A stretch of 64,000 nucleotides of DNA from Streptomyces roseolilacinus. Lineage in GTDB: Bacteria > Actinomycetota > Actinomycetes > Streptomycetales > Streptomycetaceae. Each line of letters starts with the position of its first letter. The stretch's first letter is position 1. The stretch lies in contig NZ_BMSV01000003.1 in the NCBI RefSeq assembly GCF_014649335.1, positions 434,001 to 498,000 on the forward strand, in the 5' to 3' direction. Made by a program: the position numbers and the translations under genes. Of the stretch, positions 24,932-33,086 are shown one piece after another. The notes under the pieces are model-generated. The model was not told where the DNA came from. It was given only the letters and a program-made list of their open reading frames with translations, and made no database searches.

Positions 24932-25783
24932 TCAGTTCGCCGCGGCCGTCAGCTTGCGGACCCGGTCCGCGTCGCAGGTGCGGGGGCAGGTGACACAGGT
25001 GTCCTCGGGGCGCAGGGTGTAGAAGAGGCAGCAGCTCGCCCGGTCGCGGGTGGGGAGCGTCCGGCCGTCGGGCGCCGTCAGCTCGCGGAACCCGGCCGGG
25101 CCCACGTACGGCTTCGCCGTGCCCGGCAGCAGCAGCTCCAGCTCGGCCATGGCGCGCGGCTCCTCGCCCAGCAGGCCGGCGATGTACCAGATGCCCTCGA
25201 CGACCTCGTCCGTGGCCATGCCCCACAGCGCCCGCCCGCGGCGCCGCATCCGCGGGCCGAACCCCTCCAGCACGGGGCCGATGTGCTCGGCGACCGCCGC
25301 CCGCACCTCGGCCCGCAGCGCCTCCTCGTCCGCGACGACCCGGGCCCCGGGCAGGGCGGCGGCCGGATCGTCCGGCAGGCACGCGAACTCCCGCACCCGC
25401 ACGGCCATCCGGCCCAGCGTCCGCTGGAACGCCACGTCGGCGGCCGGCACCCGCGGCACCCGGCGGTCCAGGAACCACGGCACCGTCACCAGCAGGCAGG
25501 CGGGCCAGGCGTACCGGTGGAGGCCGAAGCTCGCGACGACGTCCGGGCGGGCCGGCACGCCGTAGTCGCGCAGCGTCTGCGCCTCGTCCCAGGCGAGGAA
25601 CGCGTCGAGCGCGGGGCCGCCGGCCGCCAACTCGTCCGCGCGGACCCAGCCGTCGCCGCGCGGAGCCGGTTCGTCCTCCGCCAGTTCGCGCACGCGCAGG
25701 CCGGGGAAGACCTCGGAGAGGCGGGCGTACGAGGCGGCGACGGGTGACGCGGGAGCGGGGGGCAGCAGTGCGGAGAGGGACAT
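24932..25783 (-). CDS. FhuF-like (2Fe-2S) ferric-siderophore reductase
   Basis: The protein has 283 residues. The C-terminus holds SCCLFYTLRPEDTCVTCPRTC, the CC-x10-C-x2-C pattern that binds the 2Fe-2S cluster in FhuF-type reductases. The N-terminal two-thirds match the IucA/IucC C-terminal-like/FhuF fold (YARLSEVFPGLRVREL; WPACLLVTVPWFLDRRVP). It would release iron from imported ferric siderophores in the cytoplasm. An iron box lies 27-45 bases before its ATG, consistent with repression by DmdR1/IdeR under iron sufficiency. The siderophore operon at 55-64 kb is a plausible functional partner. Confidence 0.88.
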   Translation of the reverse strand: MSLSALLPPAPASPVAASYARLSEVFPGLRVRELAEDEPAPRGDGWVRADELAAGGPALDAFLAWDEAQTLRDYGVPARPDVVASFGLHRYAWPACLLVTVPWFLDRRVPRVPAADVAFQRTLGRMAVRVREFACLPDDPAAALPGARVVADEEALRAEVRAAVAEHIGPVLEGFGPRMRRRGRALWGMATDEVVEGIWYIAGLLGEEPRAMAELELLLPGTAKPYVGPAGFRELTAPDGRTLPTRDRASCCLFYTLRPEDTCVTCPRTCDADRVRKLTAAAN

Positions 25784-25809
25784 GCAGGACCACCGAATCG
25801 CGATCGTTT

Positions 25810-25828
25810 GCAGGTTAGCCTTACCTTA
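25810..25828. promoter_or_regulatory. Iron box (DmdR1/IdeR-type operator)
   Basis: GCAGGTTAGCCTTACCTTA matches 14 of 19 positions of the iron-box palindrome TTAGGTTAGGCTAACCTAA. It lies 27-45 bases upstream of the FhuF-like start, in the expected promoter. The divergent GntR gene starts 106 bases away on the other side and could share it. Confidence 0.75.
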
Positions 25829-25933
25829 CCCGATCTGATCGATGTGTGTCCCGCCGTCCCGTCCGCCTATCGTGCACACAGGGCCTCCGCACCAGCGAGC
25901 CGGGCCCTCACGCACAGCGGCAGGAGGACCCGA

Positions 25934-26683
25934 GTGGAGCAGGGCAGGGCCCGCGGGGCGGCGGAGCGGCCGGAGGGGCGCCCGCACGCCGCCGGACGCG
26001 TCCCCGAGCAGGCCCGCGGCCCGCACGACCACGGCGAGCCGCGGCCCGGCACGCCCCGGTCGGTCCAGCGGCACTCCGTGCGCGGCCAGGTCCTCGACGC
26101 GCTGCGCGCCGCGCTCGTCGGCGGCGACCTCGCCCCCGGCCAGGTGTACTCCGCCCCCGCCCTGGGCCTGCGCCTCGGTGTCTCCGCGACGCCCGTGCGG
26201 GAGGCGATGCAGCAGCTGGCCCTGGAGGGCGCCGTCGAGGTCGTCCCGAACCGCGGCTTCCGCGTCGTCGAGCGCACCCCGCGCGAGCTCGCCGAGCTGG
26301 CCGAGATCCGCGCCCTCATCGAGGTCCCGGTCATGCTGCGCCTCGCCCGTACCGTCCCCGCCGGGCGCTGGGCGGAGCTGCGGCCCCTCGCCGAGGCCAC
26401 CGCGGCCGCCGCCGCGCACGGCGACCTCGCCACGTACGGGGAGGCCGACCGCGCCTTCCACCGCGCCCTGCTCGGCCTCGCCGGCAACGAGCAGCTGGTC
26501 GCCGTCGCCGACGACCTGCACCGCCGCTCGCAGTGGCCCCTCGTCAGCCCGCCCGTCACCCGCCGCGCCGACCTCGTCGCGGACGCGGCGGAGCACGGGG
26601 CGCTCCTCGACGCGCTCGCCGCCGGGGACCTGACGGTCGTTCAGTCCCTGGTCAGGGAACACTTCACGGGCGCCCGGGGCTGA
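25934..26683 (+). CDS. GntR-family regulator with FCD domain
   Basis: The protein has 249 residues from GTG 25934, which has AGGAGG six bases upstream. After ~45 disordered residues, SVRGQVLDALRAALVGGDLAPGQ and LGVSATPVREAMQQLALEG form the GntR winged helix. The C-terminal half is an FCD ligand domain with metal-binding-type positions (DRAFHRALL; EHGALLDAL). FCD regulators often sense organic acids or amino acids. The next gene begins 22 nt downstream, so the two are probably co-transcribed. Confidence 0.88.
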   Translation: MEQGRARGAAERPEGRPHAAGRVPEQARGPHDHGEPRPGTPRSVQRHSVRGQVLDALRAALVGGDLAPGQVYSAPALGLRLGVSATPVREAMQQLALEGAVEVVPNRGFRVVERTPRELAELAEIRALIEVPVMLRLARTVPAGRWAELRPLAEATAAAAAHGDLATYGEADRAFHRALLGLAGNEQLVAVADDLHRRSQWPLVSPPVTRRADLVADAAEHGALLDALAAGDLTVVQSLVREHFTGARG

Positions 26684-26705
26684 CGGGCGGAGGAGAGGAA
26701 CGGCA

Positions 26706-27815
26706 GTGCGCGCCACGGTATGGACGGTCGCCAACGCGCTCGGCGTGGTCGCCGGCACCCCCGGTGAGCTGCTCACCGCCCTGCTGGACGCCCCGCGCCG
26801 CCCCGACCGCGTCGTACTGCCCGCCGGCCCGCCCGGCGTCCGCGAACTGGTGGACGACCTGCGCGCCCTGGGCCACGTCCGGGTCGCCCTCGAAGGGCCG
26901 GCGCCGGCCCGGCCCGCCCGGGAGGAACGCCCGCGCCTGTCCGACCCGTATGGGGTGTGCGCAGCCGACCCCGTGCGGGTGACCCGTGCCTACGAGGACG
27001 ATCCCGCCGCGCACGGGGGACTGCGCGCCGCGTGGCTGCGGGCCGGCCAGGCGCTCGTACGGAACGGCCAGACCCCCGCCGACCGGGCCCTGGCCCTGCT
27101 GGCCGCCCTGCCCGGGGACGCCGCGGCGCACCTGCGCGGCGAGCTGGCCGCCCTCGCGGCGGACGCGCCCTGGACGGTGGCGGGCGTGCGGGAGGGCCGG
27201 GTGACGGCGCTGACCGTGTGCGGCGGGCGGCCGGTCGAGACCGACGATCCGCGCACCCGGGCGGTGGCCTGCCTGGACGACGGCACCCGGCTCGCCCTCG
27301 ACGAGCGGGGGCGGCTGCGCACACCGGCGTCGCCCGCGCCGCGCCTGGTGGAGGCGGTGGCGGCGACCCTCGCGACACACCCGGCCACCGCGCTCGCGGC
27401 CGTCGGGGACACGGTGCTCAGCGGGGACCGGATGGGGTCCGTGCACGCCTTCAGCCTCTCCGGGCTGCACCAGGCGGCGCTCCACTCCGGCCGGGTCACC
27501 GCCCTCACGGCGACCGCGGGACCTCGCGTCTACAGCGGCGGCGCCGACGGCACGGTACGCGCCTGGCGGCCCGGCGGGGCCGCGGGCGCCGCCCCGGTGG
27601 TGGCCCGGCGCCCGCACCCGGTGGCGGCCCTGCACGCGCGGGGCCCGGTGCTGGCGGTCGCCTGGGCGGACGGACTGGTGGAGCTGCGCGACCCGCGGGC
27701 GCGCGCCGTGCGCCGGTTCCGGCCGGGCCCGGCCGTGCGGGCGGTCGCGGTGCTCCCCGACGGCTCGCTGGCGGTCGGCACGGACAGCGCCTGCGTACGG
27801 CTCCGCCCGGTGTGA
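26706..27815 (+). CDS. WD40-like beta-propeller protein of unknown function
   Basis: The protein has 369 residues. The N-terminal ~180 residues are unassigned, with an Ala/Leu-rich helical part (ADRALALLAALPGDAAAHLRG). The C-terminal half has WD/PQQ-like blade repeats: VAAVGDTVLSGDRMGSVHAFSL, TATAGPRVYSGGADGTVRAW and VLAVAWADGLVELRD. Each has the GD/GG-S-V-x-W/F shape of propeller strands, but only about four blades are visible. GTG 26706 has GAGAGG upstream. It sits in an operon with the GntR regulator. I do not recognise it further. Confidence 0.65.
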   Translation: MRATVWTVANALGVVAGTPGELLTALLDAPRRPDRVVLPAGPPGVRELVDDLRALGHVRVALEGPAPARPAREERPRLSDPYGVCAADPVRVTRAYEDDPAAHGGLRAAWLRAGQALVRNGQTPADRALALLAALPGDAAAHLRGELAALAADAPWTVAGVREGRVTALTVCGGRPVETDDPRTRAVACLDDGTRLALDERGRLRTPASPAPRLVEAVAATLATHPATALAAVGDTVLSGDRMGSVHAFSLSGLHQAALHSGRVTALTATAGPRVYSGGADGTVRAWRPGGAAGAAPVVARRPHPVAALHARGPVLAVAWADGLVELRDPRARAVRRFRPGPAVRAVAVLPDGSLAVGTDSACVRLRPV

Positions 27816-27924
27816 CGGGCGGCGGAGGTCGGGCCGGGGGAACAACTCGGCGGCGGAGGCGCGGCTTCCCCGCCCCGCGCTTCCTCCCCGTGCCCTCTCC
27901 CCGCGCTCCCGCGCGGTGCTCCGC

Positions 27925-28329
27925 TCAGCGCTCCCGCGCGCGGCGGGTCCGGGAACGGTTCTCCGCGCGCAGCGCCTCCGCCAGTTCGGCCTTCGACATG
28001 CGCGACCGGCCCTCGATGCCCAACCGCTTCGCCATGTCGTACAGGTGCTGCTTCGAGGCGTTCTCGTCGACGCCCTCGCCGCTGCGGGCCGGCTCGTCGC
28101 GCGGGGCCGCGGCACGCGGGTCGGAGGGTCCCTTGCGGCCCCGCTCCTTCCGCTCCCAGTGGTCGCCCACCTTCTCGTGCGTGTGCTTCAGCGCGCTGAA
28201 GGCGACCCGGTGGGCCCGCTCGCCCTCCCCGTACTGCTCGACGGCCGAGTCGTGGGCCTTGATCCAGGTCCGCTGGGCCTCTTCCGCGGACCGCTCCAGC
28301 GTCGAGGGCAGCTCCTCACGCCCTGGCAT
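27925..28329 (-). CDS. ChaB-like protein with C-terminal Rho-N/SAP-like motif
   Basis: The protein has 134 residues from ATG 28329, which has GGAGG eight bases upstream. The N-terminal REELPSTLERSAEEAQRTWIKAHDSAVEQYGEGERAHRVAFSALKH region is ChaB-like. The C-terminal YDMAKRLGIEGRSRMSKAELAEALR is the short helix-extended-helix seen in Rho N-terminal and SAP-like motifs, which bind nucleic acids. ChaB proteins are small cytoplasmic helpers of unclear role. The gene stands alone, facing the WD-like gene. Confidence 0.8.
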   Translation of the reverse strand: MPGREELPSTLERSAEEAQRTWIKAHDSAVEQYGEGERAHRVAFSALKHTHEKVGDHWERKERGRKGPSDPRAAAPRDEPARSGEGVDENASKQHLYDMAKRLGIEGRSRMSKAELAEALRAENRSRTRRARER

Positions 28330-28405
28330 GCGGATCACCTCCGGGGATCACCTGCGACGGACGCCGGACGTGTGCCCCCACGGCCCTCCCCGAAACACGG
28401 CCGCG

Positions 28406-28428
28406 CCCCGGCCGACCGCCGGCCGGGG
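28406..28428 (-). terminator. Intrinsic hairpin after the phosphatase gene
   Basis: CCCCGGCCG (28406-28414) pairs perfectly with CGGCCGGGG (28420-28428), separated by five bases. It lies 40-60 nt downstream of the phosphatase stop. Confidence 0.55.
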
Positions 28429-28467
28429 AAGCGGACGGCGCCCTCCACCGCCTCGCCGGGGGAACCA

Positions 28468-28983
28468 CTACCGCGGCCGGTCGGTGAGCGAGGGGTGCGC
28501 GGCGTCCAGCCCGGCGTGCAGGTAGCGGACGAACAGGCCGTTGTGGAGCGCCCACGGGGAACGCCGCCACCGGATCAGGGCGATGATCTCGGACGCGGGC
28601 CTGCCGGTCAGGACGTACAGGGCGTGCGCGACGACGAGGCCCGAGCGGTTGTACCCGGCGAAGCAGCGGACGAGCGTGGGCCGGCCCGCGCGCACGGCGC
28701 GGACCGTCAGGGCCGCGGCGTCCAGCACCGCGTCGAGCTCGGCCGGGGCCAGGGGGCCGTCGGGGATCGGGGCCACCCGGTGCTCCACCCCGGTGCCGGG
28801 GCCGTGCCCCGGCACGCTGTACAGGCTCACCACGAGGGCGAACTCGTCCCCGACGACGGCCCGCCTGAGGCCGCCCGCCCCGTCGGTCCAGACGTGGCCG
28901 CCCATCCAGAGGCCGGGGACGATCTCGTCCCACGGGCTCCGCGGCACCGGCACCTCCGGGTCGAACTCCCTGGTCCTCCGCAC
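28468..28983 (-). CDS. Dual-specificity / protein-tyrosine-type phosphatase
   Basis: The protein has 171 residues from GTG 28983, preceded by GGGAGG with 5-nt spacing. The active-site loop is VRCFAGYNRSGLV, a CX5R motif with the following serine. An aspartate-bearing loop precedes it (IPDGPLAPAELD), as in dual-specificity phosphatases. It would remove phosphate from Tyr/Ser/Thr residues or small phosphorylated molecules. No kinase is next to it. Confidence 0.82.
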   Translation of the reverse strand: MRRTREFDPEVPVPRSPWDEIVPGLWMGGHVWTDGAGGLRRAVVGDEFALVVSLYSVPGHGPGTGVEHRVAPIPDGPLAPAELDAVLDAAALTVRAVRAGRPTLVRCFAGYNRSGLVVAHALYVLTGRPASEIIALIRWRRSPWALHNGLFVRYLHAGLDAAHPSLTDRPR

Positions 28984-29137
28984 GGCCGCCTCCCGCCTCC
29001 ATCGTGCTCCCGCGGCGCCGGGGCGGCCACCGGCCGGGCGCCCGCCCCGGTCGGGGCGCGACCAGGCGGCCCGCACCCGGAGGACGGGTCGGCCGAGGAG
29101 CCGGCGGCCCGGGGGAAGCCGGCGTGTCCGGCCGGGG

Positions 29138-29914
29138 TCAGGCGGCCGGGTGCGGCACCAGGTGCGCGGCGAGCCACGTCGGTACGCCGCCGAGGAGGCG
29201 GAACAGCCGCTGCGCCTCGGCCCGCAGACGGCTCGCCTCCGGTTCCGGTTCGGCGTCCGCGAGCGCGGCCAGCGCCGGGGCCGTGCCCACCAGGTAGCCC
29301 AGTTCCTCGCGCAGCCGCAGCGATTCCGCGAACCCGTGCCGGGCCTCGGCGAGTTCGCCCTCGCGCAGCGCGAGCCCGGCCAGGTGCCGCCAGGTGAACG
29401 ACATCAGGAGCGTGTCGCCCTGCGCGGTCGCCGCCGCGTGGGCCCTCCGGTAGGCGGCGCGGGCGGCCTGCGGGGTGTCCGCGAGGTACTGGGCGAGCAG
29501 CCCGCGCCGGAAGTCCAGCAGCGCGCGCCCCGGCGAGGACGGGCCGAGCAGCGCCGCCGCCCGGCCGAGCGCCGCCCGCGCCTCGTCCGCCCGGTCGCGT
29601 ACGCCGTGCAGCGTCGCCGCGTACGCCAGGTAGCCGCGCTCGCAGGCGGCGGCGCCGCGGTCGTCGTCGGCCTGCGCGACGGCCTCCGCGGCGCGCAGGG
29701 CGTCCTCGGCCTCCGCCCACCCGGTCTCCGTGTACAGGCACCGCTCGATCAGCAGCGCGGCCCGCTGCACCGCGACGGGCGGGTCGCCGGCGGTGGGGGC
29801 GAGGAGGGCGGCCGCGTCGGTCCAGCAGGCGCGGGAGCGCAGCCGCCATACCGCGGTCTGGAGGGGATCGTCGCCTTCGGTCGTTCCGGCACCAGACATG
29901 GCGGTATGCGCCAC
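29138..29914 (-). CDS. TPR-like helical repeat protein
   Basis: The protein has 258 residues, GTG start with GGAGG five bases upstream. It consists of paired Ala/Leu/Arg-rich helices: AEAEDALRAAEAVAQ, DEARAALGRAAALL, QAARAAYRRAHAAAT, GELAEARHGFAESLRL. The spacing fits tetratricopeptide repeats. No other domain is visible. Such proteins usually scaffold complexes; no partner can be named from context. Confidence 0.7.
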   Translation of the reverse strand: MAHTAMSGAGTTEGDDPLQTAVWRLRSRACWTDAAALLAPTAGDPPVAVQRAALLIERCLYTETGWAEAEDALRAAEAVAQADDDRGAAACERGYLAYAATLHGVRDRADEARAALGRAAALLGPSSPGRALLDFRRGLLAQYLADTPQAARAAYRRAHAAATAQGDTLLMSFTWRHLAGLALREGELAEARHGFAESLRLREELGYLVGTAPALAALADAEPEPEASRLRAEAQRLFRLLGGVPTWLAAHLVPHPAA

Positions 29915-30335
29915 ATTGCCCTCCCCGAGCGCACCGTTGGGCTGTTGGGTTCGGACGCATCACAGCACGGAAACGCGCACCCGGCCAAGGGGTCGAGTGA
30001 AATGTTTCACAATCATCTGCCGGTGGCATCGCGGCGCGCCTCGCCGCCCGGGGCGGCGGTACCAGGCGTCCGCCGCCGTCGAGCGGCGTCGGGACCCACG
30101 GGGCGACGGCGGGTGACGTTCCGTCGAAAGGGTGAATCCCCCGGGGGGCGCCACGGCTGACGGCGGCCGATGGGGAACTCGGCGCGCTCCGTGGGGAGTC
30201 GGCCCGGCGCGGCACCGGCGATCGCGCTGCCGGGCGGGTGCGAGCACCCCGGGGGTCCGGCCACTTGACCGGCGGGGGTGGTGGCGGGCGGGGAGGGGTG
30301 GCTTCGTCGGATACGGCGGAGGCGCGTCCAGCTAT

Positions 30336-30350
30336 TGGCAATGATTATCA
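30336..30350. promoter_or_regulatory. Zur-like operator
   Basis: TGGCAATGATTATCA agrees with the Zur box TGAAAATGATTTTCA at 12 of 15 positions. It is AT-rich in very GC-rich surroundings. It lies 43 bases upstream of a 47-codon frame. The region 29915-30335 shows no gene. Confidence 0.6.
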
Positions 30351-30392
30351 TGTAGGGCGTTGTCCCGACCACCCGCCATGGAAAGAGGGCCG

Positions 30393-30536
30393 ATGTCGCA
30401 CGGGATCCCGACGCCGCGCAGGATGCTGCGGATCACGCGCCGCTGGGCGGCCGCCGTCGTCCTCGGGGTGCCCCTCGCGGACCGCGGCACCCCCACCGCC
30501 GCCGGTACGGGGCGGGAGGTGGCGGGGGAGGGGTGA
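30393..30536 (+). pseudogene. 47-codon frame resembling an isolated signal peptide (possible remnant)
   Basis: ATG 30393 has AGAGGG four bases upstream. The peptide begins MSHGIPTPRRMLRITRRWAA and continues AVVLGVPLA: a positively charged region, then a hydrophobic core, as in a secretion signal. Twenty residues later it stops. No continuation was found in the other frames. It could be a truncated secreted or surface protein under zinc control, or a genuine small protein. It is not similar to anything I recognise. ATG 30378 is an in-frame alternative start. Confidence 0.35.
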
Positions 30537-31047
30537 AGCTCGGCCTCTCCGTGGGCCCGTCCGGCCCGGGTGGCCGGGGTGCGGTCGGCGGGCGGCCGGG
30601 CGAGAGGGCCCCGCCGGGCCTGCTCGCCCGAGTCCCGCGCGCGGGAGGGCGGTTGGGGCGCGACCGGGAGGGCGGGCGGTCGGCGCGTCGCCCGGATCAC
30701 CCCTCCGGGGGCTTGCGAGATGAAAATCATGTTCATTATTGTTCGGGGTGTGCCGCGGGAACGGCGGCGCGCGGCCCGTGTGCCACCGGCCCGGAAGCGG
30801 GGGCCCGAGCCAGGGGGCGGCGCGAGGCGCCCATGCCGCCCGCCCGCCTCTCCGTGACCCACCCCGACACCCCCGTCGAGACCTCCTTCCGCCGGCGCGG
30901 CCGAGGCGGGCGCGGTCGGACGGTCCGCGGCCCCCCTGCTGGGCCCGCCCGGATCGCCTTCCCGGGCGGGCCCGCCGTCTCCCGCGCCACCCCCGCACCC
31001 GGTGGTCCGGACGCCGGCCCCGCCCCGGCGGGCCGCCCGCCGGGGCG
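30537..31047. other. Gene-poor region with a Zur-like box
   Basis: Open frames here have poor codon bias or are only the antisense of the PucR gene. The single distinct element is the Zur-like box at 30721. I see no other gene. Confidence 0.5.
30721..30735. promoter_or_regulatory. Zur-like operator (best match in the window)
   Basis: TGAAAATCATGTTCA agrees with the Zur box TGAAAATGATTTTCA at 13 of 15 positions. It stands in an AT-rich island of about 30 bases. No gene with good coding properties begins downstream on either strand within 300 bases, so its target is missing or unrecognised. Confidence 0.62.
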
Positions 31048-32802
31048 TCAGGACATGCGCAGCGCCAGGAAGAAGTCCAGCTTGTCCTCCAGGCGCGACA
31101 GGTCGCGGCCCGTCAGCTGCTCGATGCGGCCCACGCGGTACCGCAGCGTGTTGACGTGCAGGTGCAGCCGGGCCGCGCAGCGCGTCCAGGAGCCGTCGCA
31201 GTCGAGGAACGTCTCCAGGGTCGGGATCAGCTCCGCCCGGTGGCGCCGGTCGTAGTCGCGCAGCGGGTCCAGGAGCCGCGCCGTGAACGCGCGGCGCACG
31301 TCGTCCGGCACGAACGGCAGCAGCAGCACGTGCGACGCCAGCTCGTGGTGGCCCGCCGCGCAGACCCGGCCGGGGCGCGCCGCCGCGACCCGGCGGGCGT
31401 GCCGGGCCTCCTCCAGGGCGCCGCGCAGGCCCTCCGCGGAGTGCACGGGCGCGCTGACGCCCAGCGTGAGGCGCCCGTCGTCGTCGAGGCCCGCCGACAG
31501 CGGCGCCCGTACGGCGGCCAGCAGCCGGTCCGCGTGCAGCCCCGGTCCGGCACCGTCCGCCGCGGCGCCGGCGTCCGGCCGCTCCGCCCCGCCGTCCTCG
31601 CCGTCCGCCGGGGCGCCCGCCCCGCCGTCCTCGCCGGGCGCGGGCGCCGGGGCGACGGCCGGCAGCGGTACGAGGGCGATCGCCTCGTCCCCGCAGTGCG
31701 CCACGGCGATCCGGTCGACCGAGTCGACCCCCGTCGCCGCCGGGTCGACCAGTACCTCCTCCAGCAGCGACTGCGCCACCGGACCCGCCTCGACGGCGCC
31801 GTCCCCGCCCCACTCGACGCGGGCCACGACGATCTGCCAGTGCGGGGCCGTGCCCAGCCCGGGCAGCAGGACCGGCGCGGCCACCCGCAGCCGGGCCGCG
31901 ACCTCCGCGGGCGCGGCGCCCGTCTGCACCAGCTCCAGCACCTCCTGGGCGAGCCGGCGCCGCACCGTGCGCGCGGCGTCCCGGCGGTCGCGCTCCACGG
32001 CGATCAGCTGCGTGACGCCCTGGAGCAGGTCCAGCCGCGCCGCCGGCCAGTCGCCGGCGTCCGCCTCGACGGCGAGCAGCCAGTCCGAGAGCACCGTCTC
32101 GCGCACGTCCCTGACCGCCGGGGCGGCGCCGCGGCCGGTGTTGCGGATCGGGAAGAGGGAGTACGTGACCCCCGCCACCTGCGCCCGGTGCGGGCCGCGC
32201 CGCCCGGTGCGGGTCGCGGCCAGGTGCTCGCCGGCGAGGGCGGCGGCGACCTCGGCGGGCAGCGGCGCGCCGGCGCCCGCGATGCGCCGCCCGGTCGGGG
32301 ACAGGACCCAGGCGCGCAGGTCCAGGTCGGAGCCGAGCAGGTCGAGGACGACCTCCGGGCCGCCCCCGGCCGGGCCGGAGGTCATCAGCCGCCGGTGCCG
32401 GTCGACGACCGCGGCGAGGTCCCCGGCGCGCTCCCCGGACACCTGTCGAACGACATGCTCCGTGATCTTTGCGAAAGCGACGGATTCATGGACCGCGAAG
32501 AGGGGGAGCCGGTGGCGTGAACACGCCTGTGCGAGATCCTCCGGGATGGCACCCAGCTCCGCCTCCCCGGCCGCCAGACCCGCCACCCCGGCGGCCACCA
32601 GGATCCGCACGAACGGCTCGGAGTCCGCCGCGTCCCGCCGCCACGCCAGGCCGGTGAGGACCAGCTCGCCGCCCGAAAGGTAGCGGCTGGGGTCCCGGAG
32701 GTCCGTGGTCATGACGCCGCGCACGGTGCGGTCGAGCTCGTCCTCGCCGCCGAGCAGCCGCAGCCCCAGCGCGTCGGTCTCCAGCAGTGCGCGCAGCCGC
32801 AT
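31048..32802 (-). CDS. PucR-family transcriptional regulator of purine catabolism
   Basis: The protein has 584 residues from ATG 32802; an in-frame GTG at 32859 would add 19. The N-terminal purine-catabolism domain runs LLETDALGLRLLGGEDELDR through SGGELVLTGLAWR. The C-terminal helix-turn-helix (FLDCDGSWTRCAARLHLHVNTLRYRVGRIEQLTGRDL) is the HTH_30 type of PucR proteins. An acidic Ala/Gly/Pro-rich insert lies around residue 370-400. It is divergent from the xanthine dehydrogenase operon and most likely controls it in response to purine intermediates. Confidence 0.9.
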   Translation of the reverse strand: MRLRALLETDALGLRLLGGEDELDRTVRGVMTTDLRDPSRYLSGGELVLTGLAWRRDAADSEPFVRILVAAGVAGLAAGEAELGAIPEDLAQACSRHRLPLFAVHESVAFAKITEHVVRQVSGERAGDLAAVVDRHRRLMTSGPAGGGPEVVLDLLGSDLDLRAWVLSPTGRRIAGAGAPLPAEVAAALAGEHLAATRTGRRGPHRAQVAGVTYSLFPIRNTGRGAAPAVRDVRETVLSDWLLAVEADAGDWPAARLDLLQGVTQLIAVERDRRDAARTVRRRLAQEVLELVQTGAAPAEVAARLRVAAPVLLPGLGTAPHWQIVVARVEWGGDGAVEAGPVAQSLLEEVLVDPAATGVDSVDRIAVAHCGDEAIALVPLPAVAPAPAPGEDGGAGAPADGEDGGAERPDAGAAADGAGPGLHADRLLAAVRAPLSAGLDDDGRLTLGVSAPVHSAEGLRGALEEARHARRVAAARPGRVCAAGHHELASHVLLLPFVPDDVRRAFTARLLDPLRDYDRRHRAELIPTLETFLDCDGSWTRCAARLHLHVNTLRYRVGRIEQLTGRDLSRLEDKLDFFLALRMS

Positions 32803-32976
32803 GTCGTTGCCGCCGATCCTTCTCGTGGGTGTCTCGTCGAGAGCGGTGACCCGCGTCACCGTTTCCGGGGGAAAACGAAGAGGTTACCGGTCCCCGTCTT
32901 TCGTTCGAATCTACAAGACGGTGGGTACTGCCAGCCAACTCCTTCATGGTTTCGGTGACTGCACCGGGTGGAGCAC

Positions 32977-32999
32977 CGGTGGGTGTACTGGGCCCACCG
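32977..32999. promoter_or_regulatory. Inverted repeat in the pucR-xdh intergenic region
   Basis: CGGTGGG (32977-32983) and CCCACCG (32993-32999) form a perfect 7-bp inverted repeat 88 bases before the xanthine dehydrogenase start. It could be a PucR operator; there is no independent support. Confidence 0.3.
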
Positions 33000-33086
33000 A
33001 ACGTGAACACCACAGGCACACCCCTGGGCCGGCCGTCCCCGAGCCCCGGCGGACATCCCGATCACACCGATCAAAGAGAGCCACTC

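Noticed and set aside
30537..30857. Plus- and minus-strand open frames around the second Zur-like box, considered as its target genes
   Set aside because: All are Arg/Pro/Gly-rich with no fold, poor ribosome sites and no wobble-position bias.
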